Positions 42,921-51,177 of a stretch of DNA of 64,000 nt are shown here, in pieces. The stretch is from assembly GCF_014649835.1 (NCBI RefSeq), contig NZ_BMTU01000020.1, positions 45,812 to 109,811 on the forward strand, read 5' to 3'. The position numbers were made by a program, and so were the translations under genes. The notes under the pieces were generated by a model that saw only the letters and a list, made by a program, of their open reading frames with translations, searched no databases and was not told where the DNA came from. This DNA comes from Streptomyces pilosus. Lineage in GTDB: Bacteria; Actinomycetota; Actinomycetes; Streptomycetales; Streptomycetaceae. Positions within the stretch are counted from its first letter, which is position 1; every line of letters begins with the position of its first letter.

Positions 42921-43925
42921 ATGAGAACCGGACAACGGCGTGCACTCACCCGGTACTTGGTCCCGGGCCTGACCGTCGCCGCACTGACCGTGGCGGGAAC
43001 CGTGACGTCGACCGTCAACGCACCCGGGTCGCACGCGGCCGCCTGCAACGGCTACGTCGGACTCACCTTCGACGACGGCCCCCAGGCCGGCAGCACCCCG
43101 AACCTGCTCAACGCGCTCAGGCAGAACGGGCTGCGGGCCACGATGTTCAACCAGGGCCAGTACGCCGCGGCCAACCCCGCCCTGGTCAGGGCCCAGGCCG
43201 ACGCGGGCATGTGGATCGCCAACCACAGTTACACCCACCCCCACATGACCCAGCTGAGCCAGTCCCAGATGGACTCGGAGATCGCCCGCACCCAGCAGGC
43301 GATCGCGAACGCCGGCGGCGGCACACCCAAACTGTTCCGGCCGCCCTACGGCGAGACCAACTCCACGTTGCGCTCGGTGCAGGCCAAGTACGGCCTGACC
43401 GAGGTCATCTGGGACGTCGACTCGCAGGACTGGAACAACGCGAGCACCGACGCCATCGTGCAGGCGGCGTCCCGGCTCACCAACGGCCAGGTGATCCTGA
43501 TGCACGACTGGCCGGCCAACACCGTCGCCGCCATCCCGCGCATCGCGCAGAACCTCGCCTCCCGCGGCCTGTGCGCCGGCATGATCTCCCCGCAGACCGG
43601 CCGTGCGGTGGCCCCGGACGGCTCCGGCGGCGGGGGAGGGGACGGCGGTGGCGGCGGTACCGCGTGCACCGCGACCGTGTCGGCCGGCAGTCGCTGGGGC
43701 GACCGCTACAACCTCGACGTCGCGGTGGCCGGCGCGGACAACTGGACCGTGACCATGAAGGTCCCGTCACCGGCGAAGGTCTCGGCGACCTGGAACGTCA
43801 GCACGTCCTACCCCGACAGCCAGACGCTCGTCGCCAGGTCCAACGGCAGCGGCAACAGGTGGGGGGTGACGATCCAGGCCAACGGCAACTGGACCTGGCC
43901 GACCGTCTCCTGCAGCACGAGCTGA
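42921..43925 (+). CDS. axeA: Secreted acetylxylan esterase, CE4 deacetylase with CBM2 (AxeA type)
   Basis: 334 residues. Signal peptide (YLVPGLTVAALTVAGTVTST...HAAA) cleaved near residue 40. The NodB-type CE4 domain (~41-225) has TFDDG with catalytic Asp51 and metal-binding Asp52, metal ligands His102 and His106 in HSYTHPHM, then RPPYGETN, DVDSQDWNN and LMHDW. A Gly-rich linker leads to a CBM2 (~250-334) nearly identical to that of the xylanase. It removes acetyl groups from xylan so that the xylanase can act. GAGGAGGA lies upstream of the ATG. Confidence 0.96.
   Translation: MRTGQRRALTRYLVPGLTVAALTVAGTVTSTVNAPGSHAAACNGYVGLTFDDGPQAGSTPNLLNALRQNGLRATMFNQGQYAAANPALVRAQADAGMWIANHSYTHPHMTQLSQSQMDSEIARTQQAIANAGGGTPKLFRPPYGETNSTLRSVQAKYGLTEVIWDVDSQDWNNASTDAIVQAASRLTNGQVILMHDWPANTVAAIPRIAQNLASRGLCAGMISPQTGRAVAPDGSGGGGGDGGGGGTACTATVSAGSRWGDRYNLDVAVAGADNWTVTMKVPSPAKVSATWNVSTSYPDSQTLVARSNGSGNRWGVTIQANGNWTWPTVSCSTS
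43669..43925 (+). repeat. CBM2-coding repeat, copy B (in the acetylxylan esterase)
   Basis: Partner of 42639-42895, about 1030 bases apart in direct orientation. Differences cluster in the first third of the domain and just after GGCAGCGGCAACA. Confidence 0.85.
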
Positions 43926-43940
43926 ACCCGCCGGACCGAG

Positions 43941-43977
43941 GGCGAGCCGCAGCACGCACCCCGCGCTGCGGCTCGCC
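43941..43977. terminator. Bidirectional terminator after axeA
   Basis: GGCGAGCCGCAGC (43941-43953) pairs with GCTGCGGCTCGCC (43965-43977) around an 11-base loop, between convergent stops. Confidence 0.8.
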
Positions 43978-43987
43978 GCACGCCCCG

Positions 43988-44629
43988 TCACAGATGCTCG
44001 CCGAACCACGCGGCGGCGAGCCGGGCGACCTCCTCCAGCGCCCCCGGTTCGGGGAAGAGATGCGTCGCGCCGGGCACCACGTGGACGCGGTGCTCACCGG
44101 GCAACCGCTCGGCGGCCCGGCGGTTGAGGGCGAGGACCGTCCCGTCGTCGCCCCCGACGACGAGCAGCACCGGAGAGCCGACCAGCGCCAGCGCGTCACC
44201 CGCCAGGTCCGGCCGACCGCCCCGCGACACGACGGCCGACACCCGACCGGGCCGCTCCGTCGCCGCCACCAGCGCGGCCGCCGCACCCGTGCTGGCCCCG
44301 AACAGGCCCACCGGAAGATCCGCGGTGTCCGGACGCTGCTCCAGCCAGTCGATCGCGTGCGCCAGCCGCCGGGACAGCAACCCGATGTCGAACCGGTGCT
44401 CACCCGTCCCGGCGTCCTCGCGTTCCTCCTCCGCGGTCAGCAGATCGAGCAGCAGCGTGCCGAACCCCGCCGCCCGCAGGGCGGCGGCGACGGCCCGGTT
44501 GCGGGGACTGTGCCGGGAGCTGCCGCTGCCGTGCGCGAACAACACCATCGCGCGCACACCGGCGGGAATCTCGAGGTCGCCGGCCAGGTCCGCGCCGCCG
44601 GAGGGGACCGTCACGGTCGCGGACAGCAT
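43988..44629 (-). CDS. Alpha/beta hydrolase, dienelactone-hydrolase-like
   Basis: 213 residues, cytosolic. LFAHGSGSSRHSPRNRAVAA carries the oxyanion segment, GLFGASTGAAAALVAA has the nucleophile Ser in GASTG, the acid is probably Asp in LLVVGGDDGTVL, and the His is in VVPGATHLFPEPGALEE. This matches the small hydrolases often paired with phosphoribosyltransferase or stress genes in actinomycetes. The substrate is unknown. DUF2267 lies just upstream on the same strand (13 bases), so the two probably share a transcript. Confidence 0.88.
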   Translation of the reverse strand: MLSATVTVPSGGADLAGDLEIPAGVRAMVLFAHGSGSSRHSPRNRAVAAALRAAGFGTLLLDLLTAEEEREDAGTGEHRFDIGLLSRRLAHAIDWLEQRPDTADLPVGLFGASTGAAAALVAATERPGRVSAVVSRGGRPDLAGDALALVGSPVLLVVGGDDGTVLALNRRAAERLPGEHRVHVVPGATHLFPEPGALEEVARLAAAWFGEHL

Positions 44630-44642
44630 GCCCGTTCCCTCC

Positions 44643-45047
44643 TCACGGGGAGTCCCCGGCCCGCCCGGCGGGCAGCAGGCCGCCGATGTCCCTGGGCAAC
44701 GCCGCGACCATCTTCTCGGTCAGCTCCGGAGCGAGGGCGGCGTCCAGCACCTCCATGACGGCGGCGGCCTCCCGCACCGCGGCGTCCTCGTCCGTCTCCG
44801 CACGGCCGGCGATCCGCCCGGCGAACGTCGTCAGGTCGAAGCGCTCGGCTTCCGGGGCGGCGTCCCCGGCCTGCCGCATGGGAGCCGCCAGGGTCGGGGG
44901 CAGCTGGGCGGCCACATGGTTGGTGAGCCCGGACGGCAGCCTTTCGGCCAGTGTGGTCAGCACGGCACGGGTCGCCGTCTCGGCCGATCCCCGGTCCGGC
45001 AACCGCGTGAGGGCCTGCACTTTTCCGATGATCTCGTCGTGCTGCAT
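44643..45047 (-). CDS. DUF2267 domain-containing protein
   Basis: 134 residues from the ATG at 45047. The helical family pattern is visible: DEIIGKVQALTRLPDRGSAE, then RAVLTTLAERLPSGLTNHVAAQLPP and a C-terminal EVLDAALAPELTEKMVAALP. DUF2267 proteins are small helical proteins of unknown role found with stress and hydrolase genes. It starts the leftward pair with the alpha/beta hydrolase. The divergent DUF6343 gene begins 152 bases away. Confidence 0.85.
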   Translation of the reverse strand: MQHDEIIGKVQALTRLPDRGSAETATRAVLTTLAERLPSGLTNHVAAQLPPTLAAPMRQAGDAAPEAERFDLTTFAGRIAGRAETDEDAAVREAAAVMEVLDAALAPELTEKMVAALPRDIGGLLPAGRAGDSP

Positions 45048-45198
45048 GAGGTGACGTCCTTCCTCATGGTGCGCGTCCCGCACGAGACGGTGCGGTGGTC
45101 ACACACGAGTACCCGGTACGGGCGGGCGACACCGGTTTACCCCGGCCGCGGGCGGCTACCCGGCCCGCGCCCCGTACCAGGCCGAGGAGGGGTGCGGC

Positions 45199-45543
45199 AT
45201 GCGCGACGAACGGACCGAACGGACCGACGAGGGCGGAAGGCCGGTCCCCCGTGCCCGCTCCGGGGCGGTCGGCCGCCGCTTCCCCAGGACCGGCACCGAA
45301 CCGGTCACCGCCCGCAGCCCGCTCCGCCTGCGCCTGCTGCTCGCCGGCGTGTTCCTGCCGCTCCTCCTCGCGGGCTGCGTCCTCTTCGGCGTCCGGGCCA
45401 CCGACGCCGGGCCGGACGACAGCCCGGGCAGAGGGCCGCTGATCTTCCTCTCCGCCGTCTGCGCGTTCCTCGCGCTGACGGCTCTGCTGGACCTGGTCGT
45501 GGTCCGGCGGCGCCTGCGCCGCGAACGCGGCACCGGCCACTGA
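45199..45543 (+). CDS. DUF6343-like small membrane protein
   Basis: 114 residues from ATG with GAGGAGGGG upstream. A polar N-terminus of 35 residues contains FPRTGTEPVTARSPLRLRLL, which I recognise as the DUF6343 core (RTG.EPVTARS.LRLRL). Two helices follow (LLLAGVFLPLLLAGCVLFGV and LIFLSAVCAFLALTALLDLV), ending in a basic tail. The LLLAGC could look like a lipobox but lies too far from the N-terminus. Function unknown. Confidence 0.75.
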   Translation: MRDERTERTDEGGRPVPRARSGAVGRRFPRTGTEPVTARSPLRLRLLLAGVFLPLLLAGCVLFGVRATDAGPDDSPGRGPLIFLSAVCAFLALTALLDLVVVRRRLRRERGTGH

Positions 45544-45590
45544 CCCACCGCCGGGCGGTCACGCTCCCGTACCCGCCCGGCAGCCGCGGC

Positions 45591-46328
45591 CTACCAGCGG
45601 TCGCGGTGCACGACCTCCGCCACCGGGCGCCGGCTCACCGGACCGAACCGGCCGCGCGGCCACCCCACCGGGATCGCCGCGAACGTGTTCATCTCCTCGG
45701 GGATGCCGAGTGCCGCCTTCCACTCCTCCTCCAGGAACACGTGCCAGAGGGTGATGTTGGCGGCCAGGCCCAGCCCTCGCGCCGCGAGCAGCAGGTTCTG
45801 CACGCCCGGGTAGACGCAGGAGCCCTCCGCGAGGGCGGAGAACCGCTCCTGGATCCGTCCCATGCGTGCCGTCGCGTCCGGGCCGAGAGCCTCGGCGTAG
45901 CGCCGCAGGCCCTCCTCCTCGATCCTCGGCTCCGGGAACCGGTAGCAGGGAATGATCAGCGCCGGCGTCTCGGCGAAGTGGTCACGCTGGTACTCGATGG
46001 CGGCGACCATGCGCCCGTACGCGGCCTCGTCCATGCCGGCGGGCGCGTACTTTCCGGTCGTGGCCAGATAGGCGTCCACACACCGCTTCCACAGCGGCGC
46101 GAGCTCGGCCATGACCGCCCGGTCGGTGACGACGACGTACTCGTACCGCTGCATGTTGCCCCCGCTGGGCCCCCACACGGCGGCCTGTATCAGCCGGTCG
46201 AGCAGCTCGTCGGGAACCGGGTCGGGCAGCAGGCGCCGCATGGCCCGCGCGGTGGACATGGTGCTGAAGAGACCGGGCTCGGCGGCCCCGCCGACGGCGG
46301 ACCCGGCGGGGGTGTCTGGAGTATGCAT
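45591..46328 (-). CDS. Nitroreductase-family flavoprotein
   Basis: 245 residues from the ATG at 46328. The FMN-binding N-terminus STARAMRRLLPDPVPDELLDR is followed by AAVWGPSGGNMQRYEYVVV, the classical nitroreductase GPSGGN pattern. SALAEGSCVYPGVQNLLLAA and LGLAANITLW complete the fold. Enzymes of this group reduce nitro compounds or quinones, or remove halides, with NAD(P)H; the physiological substrate cannot be read from sequence. It is convergent with the DUF6343 gene and close to other stress-type genes. Confidence 0.9.
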   Translation of the reverse strand: MHTPDTPAGSAVGGAAEPGLFSTMSTARAMRRLLPDPVPDELLDRLIQAAVWGPSGGNMQRYEYVVVTDRAVMAELAPLWKRCVDAYLATTGKYAPAGMDEAAYGRMVAAIEYQRDHFAETPALIIPCYRFPEPRIEEEGLRRYAEALGPDATARMGRIQERFSALAEGSCVYPGVQNLLLAARGLGLAANITLWHVFLEEEWKAALGIPEEMNTFAAIPVGWPRGRFGPVSRRPVAEVVHRDRW

Positions 46329-46477
46329 GATCGCGAGTGTAGGAACTCGGGGTGTCCGGGCAAGGCCATCTGCCTTCAAGGAAAGGGAGGTTGATGGGAG
46401 GTGGACGCCTTCCCCGTGGCCCCTGCCCGCGGAAAAACCCGTCGAGGCGGGCCGGGACGGCTGCCTACCCTGGTGGC

Positions 46478-46822
46478 ATGCCTCCCTCGAAGACGTCCTA
46501 CGTCTGCCTGCCCTGCCGGGCCGCGTACAAGCAGCCGTACCCCTCGCGCGAGCCGCACGGCGGGGACCGGCGGCCCTGTCCGCGCTGCGCCGGGCCGCTG
46601 GTGCACGTGGGGTCGGCCTTCGCCGCGCCGCCGCGCCGGGACACCCGGGCGTGGCGGGTGCTGTCCGTCCTGCTGCACGCGGGGGTCCGCTTCCACAAGA
46701 GCTGCTGCGGCGGGCCCGGGTACCGTCCGCGCACGCTGAGGGAGGTGCGCGAGCGCATGGCGTACGCCCGCCGCACCGGTGAGCCCGTCGCCCGGGCGCT
46801 CGTACGCCCCGAGGTGCCGTGA
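46478..46822 (+). CDS. Small zinc-ribbon protein, conserved in Streptomyces, unknown function
   Basis: 114 residues. An N-terminal zinc ribbon is formed by YVCLPCRAAYKQ and RPCPRCAGPLVHVG (two CxxC pairs, residues ~9-12 and ~34-37). It is followed by AAPPRRDTRAWRVLSVLLHA and FHKSCCGGPGYRPRTLREVR. Relatives are sometimes labelled deoxyxylulose-5-phosphate synthase, which the sequence does not support. TACCCT lies 8 bases before the ATG with no Shine-Dalgarno, so the mRNA is probably leaderless. It may bind nucleic acid through the ribbon, but this is unproven. Confidence 0.75.
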   Translation: MPPSKTSYVCLPCRAAYKQPYPSREPHGGDRRPCPRCAGPLVHVGSAFAAPPRRDTRAWRVLSVLLHAGVRFHKSCCGGPGYRPRTLREVRERMAYARRTGEPVARALVRPEVP

Positions 46823-46975
46823 CGGGTGACCCGGCGGGCTGCGTACCGCCGGCGGTCCGGAGCCGCTCGGCGCGGTACGGCCGCCGGCGGACCGGCGGAC
46901 GGCCCTGGGCGGAACGGGGCGGTCAACGGCGCGGGGGAGAGCGGTGCGTGGCCGTGCAGCCCGCGAACCCGCGCA

Positions 46976-47521
46976 TCAACCGCGGCAACTCTCCGGAGTC
47001 TCCACGGAACCCGCTTGTTCCATGCGCCGGAGCTCCCGCTCCGCCGCCTCCAAGTGCCCGAGGTCGAGGGCCATCGCGGAACGTCCGGCGAGGTAGAAGA
47101 TGTCCTGGCGGGCCCGGCAGTCCAGGTGCGCTGTGCGGCACAGAGCCAGAAACCGCACTTCGAGGCTGAGTTCGATGCGTCCCATCTCGTCCCGGACGCG
47201 GACCGGAAGCGTGGCGTTGCGCAGATCCTTGGCGTAGTCACGCGTCTGCCGGTCCGCCTCGTCGGGCCGGGCTTCCACGGGGCGGTGGGGGTGATCGGCC
47301 CATTCCGCGTCGGCCCAGCGGACGAGTTCGTCCAGGTGGTCCGAGGCGACTCCCAGATCCGGGGGCGAGGCGGCGAGTGCCGCGTCCGCGCCGGCGACCA
47401 GCCGGGCGAGGCGGCGTCGCGCGTGGTCGTCCCGCGCCACGCACATGGCGACGAAGCCCGACAACACGTCGAGCCTGCGCCACACTTCGGCCCGCTGCCA
47501 GATCTCGTACAGTCCCGCCAT
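46976..47521 (-). CDS. Conserved-looking cytosolic protein, unknown function
   Basis: 181 residues from the ATG at 47521. It is mainly helical and highly charged with no signal or membrane segment: MAGLYEIWQRAEVWRRLDVL, VAMCVARDDHARRRLARLVA, and a C-terminal LGHLEAAERELRRMEQAGSV. No domain is recognised. Codon use and GC3 look normal for the genome, which supports it as a real gene. It precedes bxlR on the same strand with about 215 empty bases between. Confidence 0.6.
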   Translation of the reverse strand: MAGLYEIWQRAEVWRRLDVLSGFVAMCVARDDHARRRLARLVAGADAALAASPPDLGVASDHLDELVRWADAEWADHPHRPVEARPDEADRQTRDYAKDLRNATLPVRVRDEMGRIELSLEVRFLALCRTAHLDCRARQDIFYLAGRSAMALDLGHLEAAERELRRMEQAGSVETPESCRG

Positions 47522-47735
47522 CCACCGTTCCCTCTCCGCCGACCGTGTCGCCCCGCACCCTACGACGCATCCCCACCTGCGGGTCGAGCGGTTTTCCGCG
47601 CGCTCGGCGCGAGCATCCCGTTCGTCACGGCGGACCCACGGTCTCCCTGCGCGGCGATGCGATGGCGCATGCGGAGACGTGCGAGGGAACGCCAGGCAGC
47701 GCGATGCCCGCACGCCCCGGCCGCACGCCCCGGCC

Positions 47736-48767
47736 TCATGCCCTCTCGAACCGCGCCGTGCTCTGCCGTACCACCAGGTGGGTCGCCAGCTCGATGCGCT
47801 GGGCCGCCGTGCCGGGGGTGTCCGGGGCGTCCGGGCGGAGGAGCATGCGGGAGGCTTCCTCCGCCATGTGGCGCAGGGGCTGGTGGACGGTGGTGAGGGG
47901 CGGGCTCGACCACTGGGCCAGGGGGACGTCGTCGTAGCCCACCACCGACAGGTCCTCCGGGACGCGCAGGCCCCGGACGCGGGCCGCCTCCAGGACGCCG
48001 AGGGCCTGGAGGTCGCTGCCCGCGAAGACCGCCGTCGGGCGGTCCGGGCCGTCGAGCAGGTCCATGGCGTGCTCGAAACCGCTCTGGACGTGGAAGTCGC
48101 CGAAGCGCATCAGGCGCGGATCGGCCTCCAGTCCCGCCATCGCCATGGCGGAGCGGTAGCCGTCGAGGCGGGCCAGGGAGCACATCATGTCCCCGGGCCC
48201 CGTGATGATGGCGACCCGCTCGTGGCCGAGGTCGGTGAGGTGGCGGGTGGCGGCGAGGCCGCCGGCCCAGTTCGCGGAGCCGACCGAGGGGACGTCGGGG
48301 TCCGGGTCGCCCGCCGGGTCGATGACGACGAAGGGGATGGCCGCCGCCCTGAGCTGCGCCTTGATGTCTCCCGGGAGAGTGGAGAAGACCAGGACGACAC
48401 CCAGCGGCCGGCGCTGGAGCACGCCCGGGAGCCACTCCGGCGCGGGGGTGTGCCGGGTGCCGCTCTCGGTGAGGACGACCGTCGCCCGGTTCTCCTTGGC
48501 GACGTTCTCCACGCCCCGGATCAGCTCCATCGCCCAGACGCTCTCCAGCTCGTGGAAGACGATCTCGATGAGCGGGGAACGGGACGACTGCTGGGCGCGA
48601 CGGCGGTAGCCGTGGGCGTCCAGCAGGCGTTCCACCTTGGCGCGGGTGGCGCGTGAGACATCCGATCGGCCGTTGAGGACCTTCGAAACTGTCGGCATCG
48701 AAACGCCGGCCTCTTTCGCCACCGTCGCCAGGGTGACCCTGCCGCTCACCTCGTCGTCTTCGCGCAT
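47736..48767 (-). CDS. bxlR: LacI-family repressor of the xylo-oligosaccharide operon (BxlR type)
   Basis: 343 residues. A LacI helix-turn-helix at the N-terminus (VTLATVAKEAGVSMPTVSKV, LNGRSDVSRATRAKVERLL) and an effector domain (VVLVFSTLPGDIKAQLRAAA, IPFVVIDPAGDPDPDVPSVG, ERVAIITGPGDMMCSLARLD, TAVFAGSDLQALGVLEAARV, VVGYDDVPLAQWSSPPLTTV) are complete. It is divergent from the importer and beta-xylosidase operon, the arrangement known as bxlR-bxlEFGA in Streptomyces. It is expected to bind the CGAAACTTTCG element and release it in the presence of xylobiose. The ATG at 48767 lies just downstream of a TATCCT that may be its -10. Confidence 0.93.
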   Translation of the reverse strand: MREDDEVSGRVTLATVAKEAGVSMPTVSKVLNGRSDVSRATRAKVERLLDAHGYRRRAQQSSRSPLIEIVFHELESVWAMELIRGVENVAKENRATVVLTESGTRHTPAPEWLPGVLQRRPLGVVLVFSTLPGDIKAQLRAAAIPFVVIDPAGDPDPDVPSVGSANWAGGLAATRHLTDLGHERVAIITGPGDMMCSLARLDGYRSAMAMAGLEADPRLMRFGDFHVQSGFEHAMDLLDGPDRPTAVFAGSDLQALGVLEAARVRGLRVPEDLSVVGYDDVPLAQWSSPPLTTVHQPLRHMAEEASRMLLRPDAPDTPGTAAQRIELATHLVVRQSTARFERA

Positions 48768-48825
48768 AGGCGCAGGATACGGCACCACCTTCGGATAACG
48801 GTTTGGACGAGTGCCGATCCGACCG

Positions 48826-48894
48826 TTGACCGAAAGTCCCGTCTGACCTACTGTCCCACGGCATGGACTTTCGGCGATGACGCCGAAACTTTCG
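48826..48894 (+). promoter_or_regulatory. Promoter and BxlR-type operator of the bxlEFGA operon
   Basis: TTGACC (48826-48831) and TACTGT (48849-48854), 17-base spacer. Downstream of the expected start site is the perfect palindrome CGAAACTTTCG (48884-48894), which runs into the GAAAGG ribosome site of bxlE. Extra GAAAG/CTTTCG half-sites lie at 48832 and 48868. Confidence 0.82.
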
Positions 48895-48905
48895 AAAGGC
48901 GAACG

Positions 48906-50210
48906 ATGAAGACACGTGCGCGCTTGCCCAGACTGGTCGCCTGCGGTGCGACGCTCGCCCTCGCACTGACCCTCTCGGCCTGCGGGGGCGACGGCGGCGG
49001 GGCGTCGGCGGACGACGGCAAGATCCATGTCCTGGTCTACGGGGACGCCACCAACAAGGTCGAGAAGCAGCTCGTCGACACGTTCAACAAGACGTCCGAC
49101 GTCAAGGTCGTCCTCGACACCATCCCCGGTGCGGACTACCAGAAGAAGCTGCAGACGATCATCAGCACCCCGCAGGCGCCGGACGTCTTCTTCAACTGGG
49201 GCGGCGGCAGCATCAAGCCCTTCGTCAAGGCCGACCTGCTGATGCCGCTGGACGACTTCATCGCGAAGAACCCCGACCTGGAGAACAAGTTCCTGCCGTC
49301 CGTGTTCAACAACGCCGTCGTCGACGGCAAGCCGTACGGCATACCGATGCGCGGCACCCAGCCGGTCCTGCTCTTCCACAACAAGGAGGTCCTCGCCGAC
49401 GCGGGCGTCGAGCCGCCGAAGACATGGGACGAGCTGCTCGACGCGGTGGGCAAGCTGAAGGACAAGGGCGTCACGCCGATCGCGCTCGGCGGCGGCGACA
49501 TCTGGCCGACGCAGATGTGGTTCCAGTACCTCTTCGACCGCATCGCCGGACCGGAGCTGCTCGCGAAGGCCCTGAAGGGCGACAAGAGCGCCTGGGAGAG
49601 CCCGGACGCCAAGAAGGCCCTGACCATGACCAGGGAGCTCGTCGACGCCGGCGCCTTCGGCAAGAACTACGACTCCGTCAAGTACACCAACGGCGGCTCG
49701 GTCCAGCTGCTGGCCTCGGGCAAGGCCGGCTTCGAGCTGATGGGCTCCTGGTACTACTCCCAGCAGCTGACGGACCACAAGGACTTCGCCGAGAAGGGCC
49801 TCGGCTACACCACCTTCCCGGCGGTCGAGGGCGGCAAGGGCGACCCGGCCAACGTCGCCGGCAACACCAACAACTACTACTCGGTGATGAAGAAGACCAA
49901 GCACCCCGAGGCCGTCGCCGAGTTCCTCAAGCTCATGTACTCCGACCAGTTCGTCAAGGCGCAGCTGGAGATCGGCAACCTGCCGACCACCACCAACACC
50001 GACCAGTTCATCGAGACCGCCGCCAACCCCGAGTACGCCCGCTTCCAGTACGACCTGGTCGCCGACTCCCCCTCCTTCCAGCTCTCCTGGGACCAGGCGT
50101 ACCCGCAGAAGGCCAGCTCGGACTTGCACAAGGCCATCCAGCAGTTCTTCAACGGACAGCTCGACGCGGACGGCTTCATCAAGGCCATGCAGGCCCTCCC
50201 CACCGAGTGA
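48906..50210 (+). CDS. bxlE: Xylo-oligosaccharide ABC transporter, substrate-binding lipoprotein (BxlE type)
   Basis: 434 residues. The type-II signal peptide ends TLALALTLSAC with lipid-bearing Cys at ~26. The solute-binding fold (SBP_bac_1) is seen in IHVLVYGDATNKVEKQLVDT, APDVFFNWGGGSIKPFVKAD, YGIPMRGTQPVLLFHNKEVL, TWDELLDAVGKLKDKGVTPI and GSWYYSQQLTDHKDF. Aromatic residues (WPTQMWFQYLF) suit sugar stacking. It should capture xylobiose and longer fragments made by the secreted xylanase. GAAAGG upstream of the ATG overlaps the operator. Confidence 0.93.
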   Translation: MKTRARLPRLVACGATLALALTLSACGGDGGGASADDGKIHVLVYGDATNKVEKQLVDTFNKTSDVKVVLDTIPGADYQKKLQTIISTPQAPDVFFNWGGGSIKPFVKADLLMPLDDFIAKNPDLENKFLPSVFNNAVVDGKPYGIPMRGTQPVLLFHNKEVLADAGVEPPKTWDELLDAVGKLKDKGVTPIALGGGDIWPTQMWFQYLFDRIAGPELLAKALKGDKSAWESPDAKKALTMTRELVDAGAFGKNYDSVKYTNGGSVQLLASGKAGFELMGSWYYSQQLTDHKDFAEKGLGYTTFPAVEGGKGDPANVAGNTNNYYSVMKKTKHPEAVAEFLKLMYSDQFVKAQLEIGNLPTTTNTDQFIETAANPEYARFQYDLVADSPSFQLSWDQAYPQKASSDLHKAIQQFFNGQLDADGFIKAMQALPTE

Positions 50211-50220
50211 CGAACGGCTC

Positions 50221-51177
50221 ATGACCACAAAGACCACGAGCGCGCCGCCCGCCGCCGGACCCCGCAAGGGGTCGCGGCGGCGGCCGCCCGCCCCCTCCGC
50301 CACGCAGGTGGGCCGCCCCGGCTTCGCCTGGGCCCTGCCCGCCGCGGTGTTCTTCGCCCTCTTCGCCATCACCCCGCTGATCATGGTCGCGGTGCTGTCC
50401 TTCATGACCTGGGACGGGCTCAGCTCGCCCCAGTTCGTCGGCATGGACAACTGGTCGCGCCTCATGGACGACCCGGTGATGCTCAAGAGCATCTGGCTGA
50501 CCCTGCTGCTGACCGTGCTCGGCGTGGTCATCCAGACGCCGCTGAGCATCGTGCTCGGTGTCTGGGCCGCCGGCCACCAGCGCAACCGGGCCGTGCTGTC
50601 CGTCATCTACTTCATTCCGCTGCTGCTGTCCGCGACGGCCGTCTCCGTGCTGTGGCGGGCGCTGCTCGACCCGAACTTCGGCATCCCGGCCGACGCCGCC
50701 TGGCTGTTCGGCGACGGCAACCTGTTCGGTGAACAGGCCACCGCCATCGGCGTGCTGGCGTTCGTCAGCACCTGGCAGTTCACCCCGTTCCACACCTTGA
50801 TCTACCAGGGCGCCGCCCGCGCGATCCCGCACGTGCTCTACCAGGCCGCGGAGATCGACGGCGCGGGCCGCTACCGGCAGTTCTTCCACATCACCCTGCC
50901 GCAGCTGCGCAACGCGATGATCACCTCGATGATCCTGATGATCGTCGGCGGCCTGACCACGTTCGAGACGGTCCTCATCCTGACGCAGGGCGGCCCCGGC
51001 ACCGACACCACCATCAGCGCCTACTACATGTACGACAAGGCGTTCAAGAGCTTCGACTACGGCACCGGCTCCGCGATCGCCCTGGTCCTGGTCGTCGCCG
51101 CCACGATCATCTCGCTGATCGTCGTCCGGGTCTCCGGCTACGACAAGATGCGCAGCTCCATGGAGGGTGTGTCATGA
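50221..51177 (+). CDS. bxlF: Xylo-oligosaccharide ABC transporter permease 1 (BxlF type)
   Basis: 318 residues with six membrane helices after a polar 30-residue tail. The coupling motif (EAA loop) is QAAEIDGAGRYRQFFHITLP, which contacts the ATPase. FETVLILTQGGPGTDTTISA is typical of MalF/UgpA-type permeases. No ATPase gene is in the operon; Streptomyces normally uses the shared MsiK ATPase for such importers, encoded elsewhere. Its stop overlaps the next permease start as ATGA. Confidence 0.93.
   Translation: MTTKTTSAPPAAGPRKGSRRRPPAPSATQVGRPGFAWALPAAVFFALFAITPLIMVAVLSFMTWDGLSSPQFVGMDNWSRLMDDPVMLKSIWLTLLLTVLGVVIQTPLSIVLGVWAAGHQRNRAVLSVIYFIPLLLSATAVSVLWRALLDPNFGIPADAAWLFGDGNLFGEQATAIGVLAFVSTWQFTPFHTLIYQGAARAIPHVLYQAAEIDGAGRYRQFFHITLPQLRNAMITSMILMIVGGLTTFETVLILTQGGPGTDTTISAYYMYDKAFKSFDYGTGSAIALVLVVAATIISLIVVRVSGYDKMRSSMEGVS

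Noticed and set aside
48768..50606. Upstream extension of the bxlR frame over bxlE and bxlF
   Set aside because: The open frame continues by chance through GC-rich DNA; the LacI domain starts at 48767 and bxlE is convincing on the other strand.
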